Source: Legionella sp. (GTDB lineage: Bacteria > Pseudomonadota > Gammaproteobacteria > Legionellales > Legionellaceae). Taken from it: 64,000 bases of DNA. Below the pieces are notes generated by a model that ran no database searches, was not told where the DNA came from, and saw only the letters and a program-made list of their open reading frames with translations. Both the position numbers and the translations under genes were made by a program. The stretch is taken from NCBI GenBank assembly GCA_013911415.1, contig JACETI010000005.1:1-64000 (forward strand), given 5' to 3'. Below, in pieces: positions 47,094-57,248 of the stretch (its first letter is position 1; the number at the start of each line of letters is the position of its first letter).

Positions 47094-47435
47094 ATGTCTA
47101 AGAAATACAAAGAAATTACCCAAGATATCTCCGCCATGTTGGGTAAACTGCGTCAAGAACTTCCTGATGTGATGAACGGTTTTGGCAAGCTTTCTCAAGC
47201 TGCAACAAAAGACGGTAGTTTAGATAAAAAAACCAAGGAGTTAATTGCGCTCGCACTGGGTGTCGCTGCTCGCTGCGATGGATGTATCGGTTTTCATTCA
47301 CAAGCTTTGGTTAAACTAGGAACAAGCCGAGAAGAATTTCTAGAAACCTTAGGTATGGCCGTTTACATGGGCGGTGGCCCTTCTTTGATGTATGCTGCAG
47401 AAGCATTATCAGCCTTTGAAGAATTCAGCGAATAA
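47094..47435 (+). CDS. Carboxymuconolactone decarboxylase/AhpD-like protein
   Basis: 113 residues, AAAGGAA before the ATG. The all-helical CMD fold holds the peroxidase-type motif CDGCIGFH (Cys-x-x-Cys with His five residues on), preceded by DKKTKELIALALGVAA and followed by EEFLETLGMAVYMGGGP. Proteins with this motif act as thiol-dependent alkylhydroperoxidases. Small single-domain version as usual. Probably an oxidative-stress protein; its exact partner is unknown. Confidence 0.9.
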   Translation: MSKKYKEITQDISAMLGKLRQELPDVMNGFGKLSQAATKDGSLDKKTKELIALALGVAARCDGCIGFHSQALVKLGTSREEFLETLGMAVYMGGGPSLMYAAEALSAFEEFSE

Positions 47436-47550
47436 ACTTTAACACTTAAGTATATATGCAGGTTGCTTTTTTAGACGTTACTTTTTTCTATTTTAGAAGG
47501 AAACGCTTTAAAGACCTGCATAATTTTACCGTGGGATACCAATCCCGCTA

Positions 47551-48063
47551 TCAATATGATTTCACAATTACCTTTGTTCCTATGCGCATAAAAGAATGAT
47601 TTAACCATTGCGCATCCGACGATCGAATTCGTATACAACCGTGACTTGCATTATATCGAGCCACCTCATGATAGCCATGTATGGCGTAATATTTACTGAA
47701 GAACATGCAATAGGGCATTCGGGCACCCCCTACCCCCACTGGATAGGAGCTAGAGCGGCAACTTGCATCTCCTTTACTAATTACATGAAAGGTCCCCGTA
47801 GGCGTTCGACAGGCACGACCTGTGTCGGGACAGTAATGACGTCCACCTGACGCTGGGCCACTTCGAATAACTCGGCCATTTTGTATAGCTGACCAACTGT
47901 GGGTACGAGGGTTAAACACAAAAGCATCGTTTGACGCTAGGTTCATGTAACCTAAATCCCTATTGAAAGTTGAAGTATCTGCGAAAGCGGTATTTGATAG
48001 AAATAAAAACGATCCTATTGTCAGACAAAATGCCTTGGAATAAAGTGACATAATTCCACTCAT
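47551..48063 (-). CDS. Secreted L,D-transpeptidase (YkuD fold)
   Basis: 170 residues, AAGGAG before the ATG. A signal peptide (LYSKAFCLTIGSFLFLSNTAFA) ends near residue 28. The YkuD domain covers the rest: strands from SWSAIQNGRVIRSGPASGG, TPTGTFHVISKG, and the catalytic H-G-(x)n-S-H-G-C-I-R-I with Cys at about 147. Such enzymes cross-link peptidoglycan (3-3 links) or attach proteins in the periplasm. Three further Cys residues in the mature part could form disulfides. No LysM domain. It stands alone. Confidence 0.9.
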   Translation of the reverse strand: MSGIMSLYSKAFCLTIGSFLFLSNTAFADTSTFNRDLGYMNLASNDAFVFNPRTHSWSAIQNGRVIRSGPASGGRHYCPDTGRACRTPTGTFHVISKGDASCRSSSYPVGVGGARMPYCMFFSKYYAIHGYHEVARYNASHGCIRIRSSDAQWLNHSFMRIGTKVIVKSY

Positions 48064-48224
48064 GATGATCTCCTTATGCTCTGCATCTATAGTAAATATA
48101 GACCATTTGACCTGAAAATTAATTTTATGAACTAAAAATGACCGGTTATTTGATTTTTGTTAAAAATATAAAAATTTTTCGAAAATTTTGATGGTTATGA
48201 TTTTTTATGGTTCATTATTATTAA

Positions 48225-49646
48225 ATGAGCCACGTTTGGGTTAAAGTGATGAGAAGTCAATCTGAACAAATCGAAGCCTCTGAAAATTTAGTTTTGCAGA
48301 TAGACAAGACTATCGCTGATGGTTTATGTCGATTTCATGCTACCTTAGGAAACCCATCAGGGAGGGGTTACTATTACCCTTACTGCACTCAACTCAAGGA
48401 ATTTTTTAGAAACTTGTTGGATTTATTCAGTAGTAATGAAGACCTTGAAAAGAAAGCATCGGGGTTGGCTGTCTACCTTTCGCCTTCTACTTTTTACAGC
48501 ATCATTCAAGCGCATTTAAATGGTTTAAATATTACACAGCAAGAATTAGATGATCATTTTCTTGTTGGCTACCCTACCTATGCTTTAAAACCGGAAAAAG
48601 CCCAGAATTTTTATAAGCTTTACCAAAGAACGTGGGACCAGAACTTTAAACGTAGCGTTGTCAGAACCACCGAATTTAAAGTCATTTCTTCTTTTTTGGG
48701 TATCGATTTTTTTGAAGAATTGCTCGGTAATGAAGATAATATGATAAATCATGGCAGCGACGAGGCCTCCTCAAGGTCATTTAGATTTACATCGGATAGC
48801 ACCCTTTCAGAACACCCGCTACTTCAGCTTAAATCAAGATTTGCTCATATAGGGGCTGATTCAAGGCTTGTCGAAGAAGCTCAAAAGGAAGCCCGCCGTC
48901 AAAACAAATCTCTAGCGCTTTCTCGCGAGGTTCGCTTATACAGTGCTGAAAGTAATGCAACTCCTTTCATCACTACCAGAAACGGACATACCTCTCACGT
49001 TACTGTTACCAATATATCTGCTGAGTTAAAAGACCTTTTAAAACAATCTCAACGATCTATCTCCACAGTGATAGAGAAAACTTATGCTCAAGAAGACTGC
49101 TCCCGGCCTAATTTTCCCATCGGTCAGATTGATCAAAAAACGGGGGCTTCCCTCTTAAAAGCAACACCGCCCCCGGATGATGCTACTGCCTTGATCCATG
49201 CTTTAAATTCGCATTCGGTTGCAAATGTTCTAGACGTCGTTTTCTCTCGGATCAATTCTGCAGGAAAGACACTACAACGTGAGGCATTGGAAACGTATTT
49301 CGATCAATATCAAATGGCATTGAGAAGTAAAAGAGAGCGCAATACAAATACCCAATCGCCCCCTGATTGCGCAGCAATCCGTCCTACCCTGCGCGCTCAA
49401 CGTAATTGCCAACAGAACAAGACCCTTCATGTTCGTGAAGTCGCTAATGAAGTCCATTGTGTGCAACAACTCTCGAAAAGCATCGGTACTTTTTTTTCGG
49501 ATGAGCGACTTCGACAAATGAAAAATAATCCAAACCTCAATGAGATCATTGCACGTGATGACTCAATTTTAGCGGCACTTCTTCAAGCCGAAGAAGATGA
49601 TGCCCATCGAACTCAATCCCTTGAAACTCGGATTAACCCTAAGTGA
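48225..49646 (+). CDS. Hypothetical protein, possible effector
   Basis: 473 residues, not recognised. ATG 48225 has no ribosome binding site; ATG 48249 is an alternative. The first 180 residues are helical with aromatic clusters (RGYYYPYCTQLKEFFRNLLD, KAQNFYKLYQRTWDQNFKR). The rest is hydrophilic, with basic/Gln-rich and Ser-rich regions and an acidic end (QAEEDDAHRTQS). No signal peptide or membrane segment. Its size, isolation and polar C-terminus would suit a type IV-secreted effector, but there is no direct evidence. Confidence 0.55.
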   Translation: MSHVWVKVMRSQSEQIEASENLVLQIDKTIADGLCRFHATLGNPSGRGYYYPYCTQLKEFFRNLLDLFSSNEDLEKKASGLAVYLSPSTFYSIIQAHLNGLNITQQELDDHFLVGYPTYALKPEKAQNFYKLYQRTWDQNFKRSVVRTTEFKVISSFLGIDFFEELLGNEDNMINHGSDEASSRSFRFTSDSTLSEHPLLQLKSRFAHIGADSRLVEEAQKEARRQNKSLALSREVRLYSAESNATPFITTRNGHTSHVTVTNISAELKDLLKQSQRSISTVIEKTYAQEDCSRPNFPIGQIDQKTGASLLKATPPPDDATALIHALNSHSVANVLDVVFSRINSAGKTLQREALETYFDQYQMALRSKRERNTNTQSPPDCAAIRPTLRAQRNCQQNKTLHVREVANEVHCVQQLSKSIGTFFSDERLRQMKNNPNLNEIIARDDSILAALLQAEEDDAHRTQSLETRINPK

Positions 49647-49716
49647 CATTGCCCAAGTAATCTGCCTGCCCCTTGCGAGATATAATAAAAGCCATCATCC
49701 GCATCGGCATTAGCAA

Positions 49717-51057
49717 TTAAAGCTGTTGAAAACGATAGAAAGAGCCAAGTTGAAGCAACTGGCTTAATTCATCTAACGCTGTTAATGACTCATTCATTAA
49801 AGTAACATCCCTTAAATCATTTGATGTCAGTTCTGTTCGATAATGCTTCTTGACCCAGGCCTCGAGCTTTGCCAACAAAGTATCATCGATTAAAACGCCT
49901 TGATGCATCGCTTTCAGTTCAGCATTAGTAAGAGGGACTCTTAACCGTAAACAGGCAGGTCCTCCCCCATTACGCATGCTTTGCTTTAAATCTAAATAGT
50001 ACACGGCATCGATTGGATTTTTAGTATCTTCAATGAAACTAGCTATTAAAGAAGCAGTAGCCTGTGAGTGTTCACATTCTACGGGTGCGATCAAAGCCAT
50101 GCGGCAGTCTGAAGACGGCAATGTTACAAGTTGTGAATTAAAAAGATAAGTGCGTACAGCCTCTTGCACACTTAAGTGTTCTTGCTTAATTTCAACGATC
50201 ACAGACGAAAAATCTACCTGTTGGCGAATGGATTCTAACACGCTGGCTTGATCCACAAAGGCCTCTTCATGCAACAAAAAAACCGTGTTATTGGCAACAG
50301 CAATAACATCATTGTGGAAAACACCTTGATCAATGACGTTCGGGTTTTGTTGAACAAATATTGTTTTTTCAGGACGTAACCTGTGAGCGCGCGCTATAGC
50401 TTGAGAGGCTTCTAGGGTTTGCCGGGCTGGGAATTTCGTGGGGGCTAATACAGAGCTTTTTATGCCCGTTTTGTCATAAACAAAAATATTCAGCCCCTCT
50501 TGAACATGATCTACACACAAACGATTGTGGTTTGCAGCGCCTTCATCCATGGTTACTAAGGATGAAGGAAGCGGCGGATGATGTGTAAAATGGGCTGGAT
50601 TCTCAAAGAGCCTTTGTAATAAAAGCGACGAAAAATAGGCTTCTTGATGTCGATGAAAATTACTGATGAGATTAGCGGGGGTAAAATGAACCTTACGATC
50701 CAACGTATCTAAACTCGAAGAAACCGTGGCTGTATTAGCAGCCCACATGCTTGAAGCTGAGTAAACCGCACTGAGTAATTGAGGCGCTGTACGATAGGCT
50801 GCATCTATTTGCTGAGCCGGTGTTCCTGTAAACCCCATTTGAAACAACAATGCTAAATTAGGTCGCAAAGGAGGCGGAAAAAGCGCTTGCCTTAAGCCTA
50901 ACTGGTGCAATAACCGCATTTTAGCCAAGCCTTGAAGTGCAGCTTCTTGTGGATTTGAAGTTAAAAAGGCATGGGTAGTAGAAGCAAGGTTTCCTTCTGA
51001 CAATCCTGCGTAATGATGCGTCGGACCAACTAAGCCATCAATATTTAATTCAATCAC
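49717..51057 (-). CDS. astB: N-succinylarginine dihydrolase AstB
   Basis: 446 residues, complete. AstB hydrolyses N2-succinylarginine to succinylornithine, CO2 and ammonia in the arginine succinyltransferase (AST) pathway. Seen: the N-terminal [40 protein letters not shown], and the catalytic Cys block [17 protein letters not shown]. It is the last gene of the M20-astA-astD-astB operon, 8 bases after astD. Confidence 0.97.
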   Translation of the reverse strand: MIELNIDGLVGPTHHYAGLSEGNLASTTHAFLTSNPQEAALQGLAKMRLLHQLGLRQALFPPPLRPNLALLFQMGFTGTPAQQIDAAYRTAPQLLSAVYSASSMWAANTATVSSSLDTLDRKVHFTPANLISNFHRHQEAYFSSLLLQRLFENPAHFTHHPPLPSSLVTMDEGAANHNRLCVDHVQEGLNIFVYDKTGIKSSVLAPTKFPARQTLEASQAIARAHRLRPEKTIFVQQNPNVIDQGVFHNDVIAVANNTVFLLHEEAFVDQASVLESIRQQVDFSSVIVEIKQEHLSVQEAVRTYLFNSQLVTLPSSDCRMALIAPVECEHSQATASLIASFIEDTKNPIDAVYYLDLKQSMRNGGGPACLRLRVPLTNAELKAMHQGVLIDDTLLAKLEAWVKKHYRTELTSNDLRDVTLMNESLTALDELSQLLQLGSFYRFQQL

Positions 51058-51065
51058 AACAATCC

Positions 51066-52562
51066 TTAGTTAGGATGTTTCATATTTGATAAGTGAATGC
51101 CTGGTAACCGGTCCAATGGTTTGGTTAAAAAAGGTTGTTCCAAGCTCGCTATTGGATAAACACAGTAATCGGCAGCGAAATAGCCACTTGGACGATTATT
51201 ACCGCTCAAACCCACGCCTCCGAAAGGCAAAGAACTACTGGCACCGGTTGTTGGTCGATTCCAATTAATAAGGCCGGCCCGCATAGCATGATAAAATTGC
51301 GTGTATCGGCTTTGACTATCGCTAAACAATCCAGCAACTAAACCATATCGCGTATCATTTGCTTTCGCTAATGCATCTTCAAAGGTTTTATAACGGTAAA
51401 CTTGTATAAGAGGGGCAAAAAACTCTTCATCCAATGTGTTCTCGACCGTTGTCATATCGATAAGCCCCGGTGTTAAAAACCCTGTTCCTTGCATCAAATG
51501 ATGCATCGTTAACAAAGGTTTCCCTCCTTGTGCGATCAATAATGCCTGTTTTCCCAAGTACACCTTTGCTTGTGCTTCGCCAATGATAGGCCCCATGAAA
51601 GGCTCTGGATTTTCTTCGAAAGCCCCAATTTTTGTTGCTTGTAATGTCTCTAAAAAATCAGTAAGGAAACGATCACCCCAACTGTTTTGAGGAAGAAAAA
51701 TACGACGTGCACAGGTACAACGCTGACCTGCACTAATGATGGTAGAAAGCACTGCTCCGTATAGCGCTGCTTCTTTGTTCTCAACCTCATCGATGATGAG
51801 CGGATTATTTCCACCCATTTCTAAGGCTAAGATAACATCAGGCCTGTCAGAGAGTTGTTGATGAATTTTCTTTCCCGTTTGATAACTACCTGTAAAACAA
51901 ACCCCATGAATAGGCATCGACAAGAGCATCGATCCTATTTTGCCACCGCCTTGGATGCCATTTAGCACGCCCGCTGGCAAACCGATGGCATGCCAGCACT
52001 CTAAAATCCACTGGGAAACAGCTGGTGCTAATTCACTCGGTTTAAAGACAACGGTATTACCCGCCAGCAACGCTGGTACAATATGCCCATTACTCAGATG
52101 GGCCGGAAAATTAAACGCACCTAAAACGGCCAAAATGCCTTGAGGTTTATATCGTAAACAGGCATTCGTTTCTGCTTGAGGAGTGATTTTTTCCGCGTTA
52201 CGCTCTTGATAGGCTTGGAAAGAAAGATTCACTTTGTTCACTACAGCAGTGACTTCTGTTTGTGATTCCCACAATGGTTTGCCCGTTTCTTTTGCAATGA
52301 GCCTTGCAAGCGCTAACCGATTAGCCTCAACCCGTTTTGCAAAGCGTAATAAATATTGAAAGCGCTCATCAAGGCTTAATGCGGACCAACTTGGTAATGC
52401 AGCCGAAGCAGCCTCTACCGCGCGTTTTACCTCTGGCTCAGTCGCGTGACATCCTTCCCATACGATCGCTCCATTAGCTGGATTATAAGAGTAAAAGATA
52501 TCCCCTGCTCCCTCCTGCCAACGACCTGCAATATAATGCTGTCTCGACTGTAAGTTTTCCAT
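51066..52562 (-). CDS. astD: Succinylglutamate-semialdehyde dehydrogenase AstD
   Basis: 498 residues of the aldehyde dehydrogenase superfamily. Catalytic Glu in [13 protein letters not shown] and catalytic Cys in [14 protein letters not shown]-site features [20 protein letters not shown] and FTGSYQTG. It oxidises N-succinylglutamate 5-semialdehyde to N-succinylglutamate, step four of the AST pathway. The spacing to astA (8 bases) and astB (8 bases) shows one operon. Confidence 0.96.
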   Translation of the reverse strand: MENLQSRQHYIAGRWQEGAGDIFYSYNPANGAIVWEGCHATEPEVKRAVEAASAALPSWSALSLDERFQYLLRFAKRVEANRLALARLIAKETGKPLWESQTEVTAVVNKVNLSFQAYQERNAEKITPQAETNACLRYKPQGILAVLGAFNFPAHLSNGHIVPALLAGNTVVFKPSELAPAVSQWILECWHAIGLPAGVLNGIQGGGKIGSMLLSMPIHGVCFTGSYQTGKKIHQQLSDRPDVILALEMGGNNPLIIDEVENKEAALYGAVLSTIISAGQRCTCARRIFLPQNSWGDRFLTDFLETLQATKIGAFEENPEPFMGPIIGEAQAKVYLGKQALLIAQGGKPLLTMHHLMQGTGFLTPGLIDMTTVENTLDEEFFAPLIQVYRYKTFEDALAKANDTRYGLVAGLFSDSQSRYTQFYHAMRAGLINWNRPTTGASSSLPFGGVGLSGNNRPSGYFAADYCVYPIASLEQPFLTKPLDRLPGIHLSNMKHPN

Positions 52563-52570
52563 TTTTTTTC

Positions 52571-53608
52571 CTATGCAAAAACAGATAAACGTATGACATC
52601 ATTTATCTGTACCTGCAGTAATGTGGCTGTCTGTCGGTCTATGACGATGGTTTGCGTTTCACTTGCCTCATCAACATTAACGCCAGCAATCGACGCCAGC
52701 GTTGCACGAAAATTACTCGCAGAACCATGTGCAACTAAATAAAGCTCACCGGCAACCTCTGTTGCAATGTCAGCGATTCTAGCTGGCTTAGTTTGAGCAA
52801 TGGTTCGGATGTGATCAAACGAAACTTCAATCGTTGGTCCCGCATCAAAAATATCGACGTAACGTTTATATTGAAAACCTTCACGCTCTAAAATTTTTAG
52901 CGCAGATACGGTTGACGCATGCGGTTGACCAATAGCAGCTTGTGCTTCTTCTGAAAGAAGGGGAACATAAATAGGATGCCGTGGCATTAAATCCGAAATA
53001 AACTGCTTATCTGTCAATAACGTCAGATGATCGGCTTCTGCAAAAGACATTTGAAAAAAATGTTTCCCGACATTATTCCAGAAAGGAGACTCTCCCCAAT
53101 TGTCTGAAACTCCTCGCATTTCTGCGATAACCCGAGAGGAAAAGCGACTTGGGAAGGCTGCCATGAATAAAAATCTTGCGCGAGACAACAACAGCCCGTG
53201 ATGCAGACGCCTAAAATCAGGCGATAAAAATAAGGTACACAGTTCACTGCTGCCTTGGTAGTCATTAACCAAGTTTAGAGTGTCATAATCTCTACGGATG
53301 CCCAGCGCGCGCGATAATCGCGTCTGATGAGAAATTTTATAGGAATAAAAAGGCAGTTCATAGCCAACCGATGCCTCGATACCCGAAGTACCAACCAGCC
53401 GTCCACTACTCGGATCTTCGAGTACAAACAAATAGTATTCGCTGGTCGGAGTGGCAACGTCTATTTTTTTGAAGGATTCATCGACTGCTCGCAAGCGCTC
53501 TTCTAGGCAAACTTTGTCTTTCGAGAGAGTGGTAATACCAATCCCACAACGTTGTGCCAAAGCGTAAATCCCTTCCAAATCCGATAATACGGCATTCCTG
53601 AAAAGCAT
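52571..53608 (-). CDS. astA: Arginine N-succinyltransferase AstA
   Basis: 345 residues, the usual length. A GNAT-like acyltransferase fold with ELCTLFLSPDFRR, AEMRGVSDNWGESPFWNNVG (the family hallmark) and GPTIEV near residue 250. It starts the AST pathway by succinylating arginine with succinyl-CoA. The start ATG shares one base with the stop of the M20 gene upstream (TAATG), so the two are translationally coupled. The pathway's transaminase astC is not in this window. Confidence 0.96.
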   Translation of the reverse strand: MLFRNAVLSDLEGIYALAQRCGIGITTLSKDKVCLEERLRAVDESFKKIDVATPTSEYYLFVLEDPSSGRLVGTSGIEASVGYELPFYSYKISHQTRLSRALGIRRDYDTLNLVNDYQGSSELCTLFLSPDFRRLHHGLLLSRARFLFMAAFPSRFSSRVIAEMRGVSDNWGESPFWNNVGKHFFQMSFAEADHLTLLTDKQFISDLMPRHPIYVPLLSEEAQAAIGQPHASTVSALKILEREGFQYKRYVDIFDAGPTIEVSFDHIRTIAQTKPARIADIATEVAGELYLVAHGSASNFRATLASIAGVNVDEASETQTIVIDRQTATLLQVQINDVIRLSVFA

Positions 53609-54828
53609 TATGGCTGCAGCTCCTCCAATAAACCCTCCGCCAAACGACTTAACAAGACAGTGCTCAGTGATGCTCTTTCTACCAGGCTATCTAATATTAT
53701 ATATTCATCAGGGGTATGAATGCTCCCCCCCCTGGCACCGAGCGTATCAATAACCGCTAAACCATGTTTAGCTAAATTATTCCCATCACAACAGCCACCA
53801 CTGTCTTCCCAATTAATTTGCCGACCAAAACTTTCTTCGATCGTTTGAATTTCTTGAAACAATCGACGCGTTGATTCGTTCACTCGTTTGACAGGACGAC
53901 CAAATCCACCTTCCAAAGTTAGCGAATAATCCGGTCGTTTTAATCGATCAATCATCTCATTTAGCTGGTGAAAGACCCAATGTTCATCATCTGGATCGGC
54001 AATACGAACATCCATTTTAACCACCGCTTTATCAGGCACCATATTTAGTGCATCACCCCCGGCAATTTTTCCGACATTGATCGTCACATCTTTTTTCAAA
54101 TCGTTTAGCGCTTTAATCTCCAACAATGCTTCCGCCAAATAACAGATAGCATTTCTTCCTTGATCAAAGGCACGACCAGCATGGGCCGTTTTTCCTGTCG
54201 CAATTAATGTTAATTTTCCGTTGCCTCGACGATTTTTAGCGAGATCACCGTTGGCATTTAAAGATGGCTCGTACACTAAACCTAATGAATATTTGTTTGC
54301 GATTTCTTCATAGAAAGCGCTTGAAGCCGTGGACCCTATCTCTTCGTCTGCATTAATGAGTACATCCCATCCAAGGGTAGAAGCAACCGGCAAAGTTTCA
54401 AACGCTTTAAGTGCCTCCAATAAGATAATAAGGCCACCTTTCATGTCAGCAACGCCGGGGCCATTTAAGCGATGTTCGTCGAGGTAGGTAAGCTGTTGAA
54501 AAGGGCTTGTCTCTGAATATACCGTATCCATGTGCCCCATCAGAAGGACGCGCCTTTTCAGGTGTGGACGTTTACGTATCCACAATGCTTGTCCGTATTG
54601 ATGTGTTTTTCTTTCACCCTGCATTGTAACCATGGGTGTCGGAGGAAATGAAAGCACCTGGGTATCGTCGGCAACCGGCTCAAATGCTTCCTTAAGCATT
54701 TGCAACAGGGTGGACAACCCTTTAAGATTTTCGGTCCCTGAATTTACCTCACAGAGCCGATGCAGTTGCGTTATCATGCGCGGCTTGCACCCAGCGAATG
54801 AATTTAGTAGGCTGTGCAAAGTTTTCAT
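53608..54828 (-). CDS. M20-family metallopeptidase, first gene of the AST operon
   Basis: 406 residues of the carboxypeptidase G2-like M20 family. All metal ligands are visible: LLMGHMDTVY (His, Asp), GPGVADMKGG (Asp), NADEEIGS (Glu base and ligand), LVYEPS (Glu/Asp) and SIHTPDEY (last His). The dimerisation lid domain lies between. It is coupled to astA by TAATG. Because a typical astE is absent from the window, it may remove the succinyl group from succinylglutamate, the last AST step; this is inference from position. No signal peptide is seen, so it acts in the cytoplasm. Confidence 0.88.
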   Translation of the reverse strand: MKTLHSLLNSFAGCKPRMITQLHRLCEVNSGTENLKGLSTLLQMLKEAFEPVADDTQVLSFPPTPMVTMQGERKTHQYGQALWIRKRPHLKRRVLLMGHMDTVYSETSPFQQLTYLDEHRLNGPGVADMKGGLIILLEALKAFETLPVASTLGWDVLINADEEIGSTASSAFYEEIANKYSLGLVYEPSLNANGDLAKNRRGNGKLTLIATGKTAHAGRAFDQGRNAICYLAEALLEIKALNDLKKDVTINVGKIAGGDALNMVPDKAVVKMDVRIADPDDEHWVFHQLNEMIDRLKRPDYSLTLEGGFGRPVKRVNESTRRLFQEIQTIEESFGRQINWEDSGGCCDGNNLAKHGLAVIDTLGARGGSIHTPDEYIILDSLVERASLSTVLLSRLAEGLLEELQP

Positions 54829-54848
54829 ATACGCGCGATCATAGCAAG

Positions 54849-55565
54849 ATGCGAAATCTTCTTCAACAGGCTCATCCCCAATGGCAGCCGCTTCTGCAAG
54901 AAGCCCTTCGTTATGTGTCCCCTTCTTATTTGAAAGCTTTAGAAGATGAACCTCTTTGGCTACCGGGTTATGCGCGTATTTTTGCAGCTTTTAGCATGCC
55001 ATTACAAAATCTTCGATATATTTTGTTTGGCGAGTCCCCCTATCCGCGCCCACAGTCGGCAAACGGCTATGCTTTCTGGGATGAGGCAGTGGGCGAACTT
55101 TGGAGCAGCACAGGTTTTAGTAAAGCTGTTAATCGTGCCACATCTTTAAGAAACTGGCTAAAAATGCTTTTAGTTGCGAGAGGCGATTTAAAAGAAGATC
55201 TTTCACAAGGTGCAATTGCTGATCTACCCAAAGCGACGCTTTGTAAAACTGCTCATGACTTTTTTGAGCATTTAATTGACCAAGGCTTCCTACTCTTAAA
55301 TGCTTCTTTGGTCTACCGCCAAGGCGAAGTGGCCATGCATGCAAAGGCTTGGCGCCCATTTATGCAAGCCTTGTTAATTCAACTTGCTGAAAAAAATCCC
55401 TCTTTACAGTTAATTTTTTTTGGAAAGATTGCCCAAATCCTTGAATATCCTCCGCATCTGCCCACATTGATAGCTGAACATCCTTATAACCTTAGTTTTA
55501 TCAAAAATCCGCAGGTATTAAATTTTTTTAGACCCTTGGATTTGTTAAACTGTCATAAGAAATAA
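54849..55565 (+). CDS. Uracil-DNA glycosylase-like protein with altered active site
   Basis: 238 residues from ATG 54849, chosen because an earlier ATG at 54798 would run into the divergent M20 gene. The UDG fold is recognisable: ILFGESPYPRPQSANGYAFW occupies the place of the GQDPYH water-activating motif, LLNASLVYRQGEVAMHAKAW equals the LLNTVLTV block, LIFFGKIAQ the LLWG strand, and AEHPYNLS the HPSPLS leucine loop. The catalytic Asp is replaced by Ser and the Tyr-His by Tyr-Pro. It may therefore lack uracil excision and act in another way. Confidence 0.75.
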   Translation: MRNLLQQAHPQWQPLLQEALRYVSPSYLKALEDEPLWLPGYARIFAAFSMPLQNLRYILFGESPYPRPQSANGYAFWDEAVGELWSSTGFSKAVNRATSLRNWLKMLLVARGDLKEDLSQGAIADLPKATLCKTAHDFFEHLIDQGFLLLNASLVYRQGEVAMHAKAWRPFMQALLIQLAEKNPSLQLIFFGKIAQILEYPPHLPTLIAEHPYNLSFIKNPQVLNFFRPLDLLNCHKK

Positions 55566-55590
55566 CCCGAACATAGACGGTCCTTCAGTA

Positions 55591-56283
55591 ATGACCCAGC
55601 AATTGAATATTAATCCGCAAGAAATTGAAAATTTCGCACAGCACTCCTCTGAGTGGTGGGATAAAGAGGGTGCGTTCAAAACCTTGCACGCGATTAATCC
55701 CACTCGTCTTGAATTTGTCCTCGCACATACATCTCTTAAGGGAAAGCGTGTATTGGATGTCGGCTGCGGCGGCGGCATTTTATCTGAAAGCTTGGCGCGC
55801 AAAGAAGCTGAGGTCACAGGTCTTGACGTAGAAATAGGCGCTTTAGCAGTAGCACGGCCGCATGCCGCTCAACAGCAGTTGGCTATTGACTATGTTAATT
55901 CTCCCATTGAAAACTTCTCTGCCGATCCGTTTGATATCGTAACTTGCATGGAGATGCTTGAACATGTACCTGATCCCGCGCAGATCATTCATCACTGCGC
56001 GCGTCTTTTGAAGCCGGGCGGATATCTTTTTGTTTCCACCATTAATAGAACATTGTCTGCTTATTTAACCGTGATTTTAGCCGCGGAATACCTTCTTAAA
56101 TTGCTGCCCCGACAGACACATTCTTTTCAAAAATTTATTAAACCAAGTGAGCTTATGGGGATGATGCGAAGGGAAAATCTTCAGCAAGTGGCTTTGAAAG
56201 GAATACACTATAGACCCTGGACGGCTGCTAGTTTAGTTGCGGACCCAAGTGCTAACTACGTATTGGCGTGCAGAAAAGAGTAA
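55591..56283 (+). CDS. ubiG: Ubiquinone biosynthesis O-methyltransferase UbiG
   Basis: 230 residues, complete. The SAM-binding motifs are GKRVLDVGCGGGILSESLAR, then TGLDVE, DIVTCMEMLEHVPDPAQII and LKPGGYLFVSTINRT. The start region NINPQEIENFAQHSSEWWD is diagnostic of UbiG. It performs both O-methylations in ubiquinone synthesis at the inner membrane. It lies 25 bases after the UDG-like gene and ends at a strong bidirectional terminator. Confidence 0.97.
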   Translation: MTQQLNINPQEIENFAQHSSEWWDKEGAFKTLHAINPTRLEFVLAHTSLKGKRVLDVGCGGGILSESLARKEAEVTGLDVEIGALAVARPHAAQQQLAIDYVNSPIENFSADPFDIVTCMEMLEHVPDPAQIIHHCARLLKPGGYLFVSTINRTLSAYLTVILAAEYLLKLLPRQTHSFQKFIKPSELMGMMRRENLQQVALKGIHYRPWTAASLVADPSANYVLACRKE

Positions 56284-56292
56284 GGGATTAAT

Positions 56293-56337
56293 ATTAGAGT
56301 TGAAGTTAATTCAAGGATTAACGCTTTCAACTCTAAT
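56293..56337. terminator. Bidirectional terminator between ubiG and proQ
   Basis: ATTAGAGTTGAA at 56293-56304 and TTCAACTCTAAT at 56326-56337 form a perfect 12-bp stem with a 21-base loop, lying between two convergent stop codons. T-rich DNA lies at both flanks. Confidence 0.8.
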
Positions 56338-56341
56338 AAGA

Positions 56342-57010
56342 TTATAAATTTTCTTGGTCTTCTGGTTGTTGAATCTTCCTGTGCTCATCTTCTTTCGATG
56401 ATGAATTTTCAATCGTATGATTATCCAGTGCATCTTCTGAGGTTAAAACTGAGCATTTCATTTCTTCAGAAGCAGCAGAAGTCAAGGAATTTTCTGTTAC
56501 TGGATCACTTGTATCCGTACCAAGCAACGCATCCTCTTTATGTTGGTCGTCCTTTTCCAAAACCTGGTTTGGGGCACTCTCTACTACTTCAGAGACAATC
56601 GAATCCGTCTTATCAGCCTTTAATTCTTTATTTTGACTTTTTTTAGCATGAAGATACCGCGATTCATAGCGCTGCTGAGCATACGTTGCCTGTTCTTCTG
56701 TGACTTCATCAACGATCGCACCAAAGAGATCTAAGCGCGGCGCATCTGCTGCCTGGCAGCGTAAATAGGCAGGAGAAGCACTGTAATAATTGAGTGCTTC
56801 CCTTAATGCTTTTCGACTAAACGGCGGCGTCGTTAAACGCGCTTGAAAAAGAAGAATTTCATCAAAAATGCCAATTTGCAGTGGCCGTACCTCGCGGCTA
56901 CGCGAAAAAAAAGCATTGGGAAACGTTTCAATTAACCATTGCAAGGCAAGTGGTGGTTGATTTTTTTTAGCGTGTATTGTTTTTTTTGTCGAAGGCATTG
57001 AATTTTGCAT
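56342..57010 (-). CDS. proQ: ProQ/FinO-domain RNA chaperone
   Basis: 222 residues. Residues about 20-115 are the FinO/ProQ RNA-binding domain: LQWLIETFPNAFF, REVRPLQIGIFDEIL, SRKALREALNYYSASPAYLR and PRLDLFGAIVDEV. In contrast to E. coli ProQ, the second half is a long acidic, Ser/Glu-rich tail (residues 125-222) with no sign of the Tudor-like C-terminal domain. It should bind structured small RNAs and 3' ends. It starts 17 bases after infA on the same strand, an operon with a translation factor. Confidence 0.9.
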   Translation of the reverse strand: MQNSMPSTKKTIHAKKNQPPLALQWLIETFPNAFFSRSREVRPLQIGIFDEILLFQARLTTPPFSRKALREALNYYSASPAYLRCQAADAPRLDLFGAIVDEVTEEQATYAQQRYESRYLHAKKSQNKELKADKTDSIVSEVVESAPNQVLEKDDQHKEDALLGTDTSDPVTENSLTSAASEEMKCSVLTSEDALDNHTIENSSSKEDEHRKIQQPEDQENL

Positions 57011-57026
57011 AACAATAGTAAAAAAA

Positions 57027-57248
57027 TTAGTTCTTATCGCGAAAGGTAATACGACCTTTCGTTAAATCGTAAGGAGTCAGTTCAACCTTGACTTTGTCAC
57101 CGGTTAAAATACGAATATAATTTTTTCGCATGCGACCAGAAATATGAGCTGTCACGACATGCCCATTTTCGAGTTCAACACGAAACATCGTATTAGGCAG
57201 GGTATCAATAACCGTACCTGCCATTTCAATATGATCTTCTTTTGCCAT
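57027..57248 (-). CDS. infA: Translation initiation factor IF-1
   Basis: 73 residues, normal length. The OB-fold sequence [40 protein letters not shown] and [20 protein letters not shown] with the final KGRITFR is that of bacterial IF-1, which occupies the ribosomal A site during initiation. It is followed by proQ. The gap of 207 bases to trxB upstream holds nothing recognised apart from presumably its promoter. Confidence 0.98.
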   Translation of the reverse strand: MAKEDHIEMAGTVIDTLPNTMFRVELENGHVVTAHISGRMRKNYIRILTGDKVKVELTPYDLTKGRITFRDKN

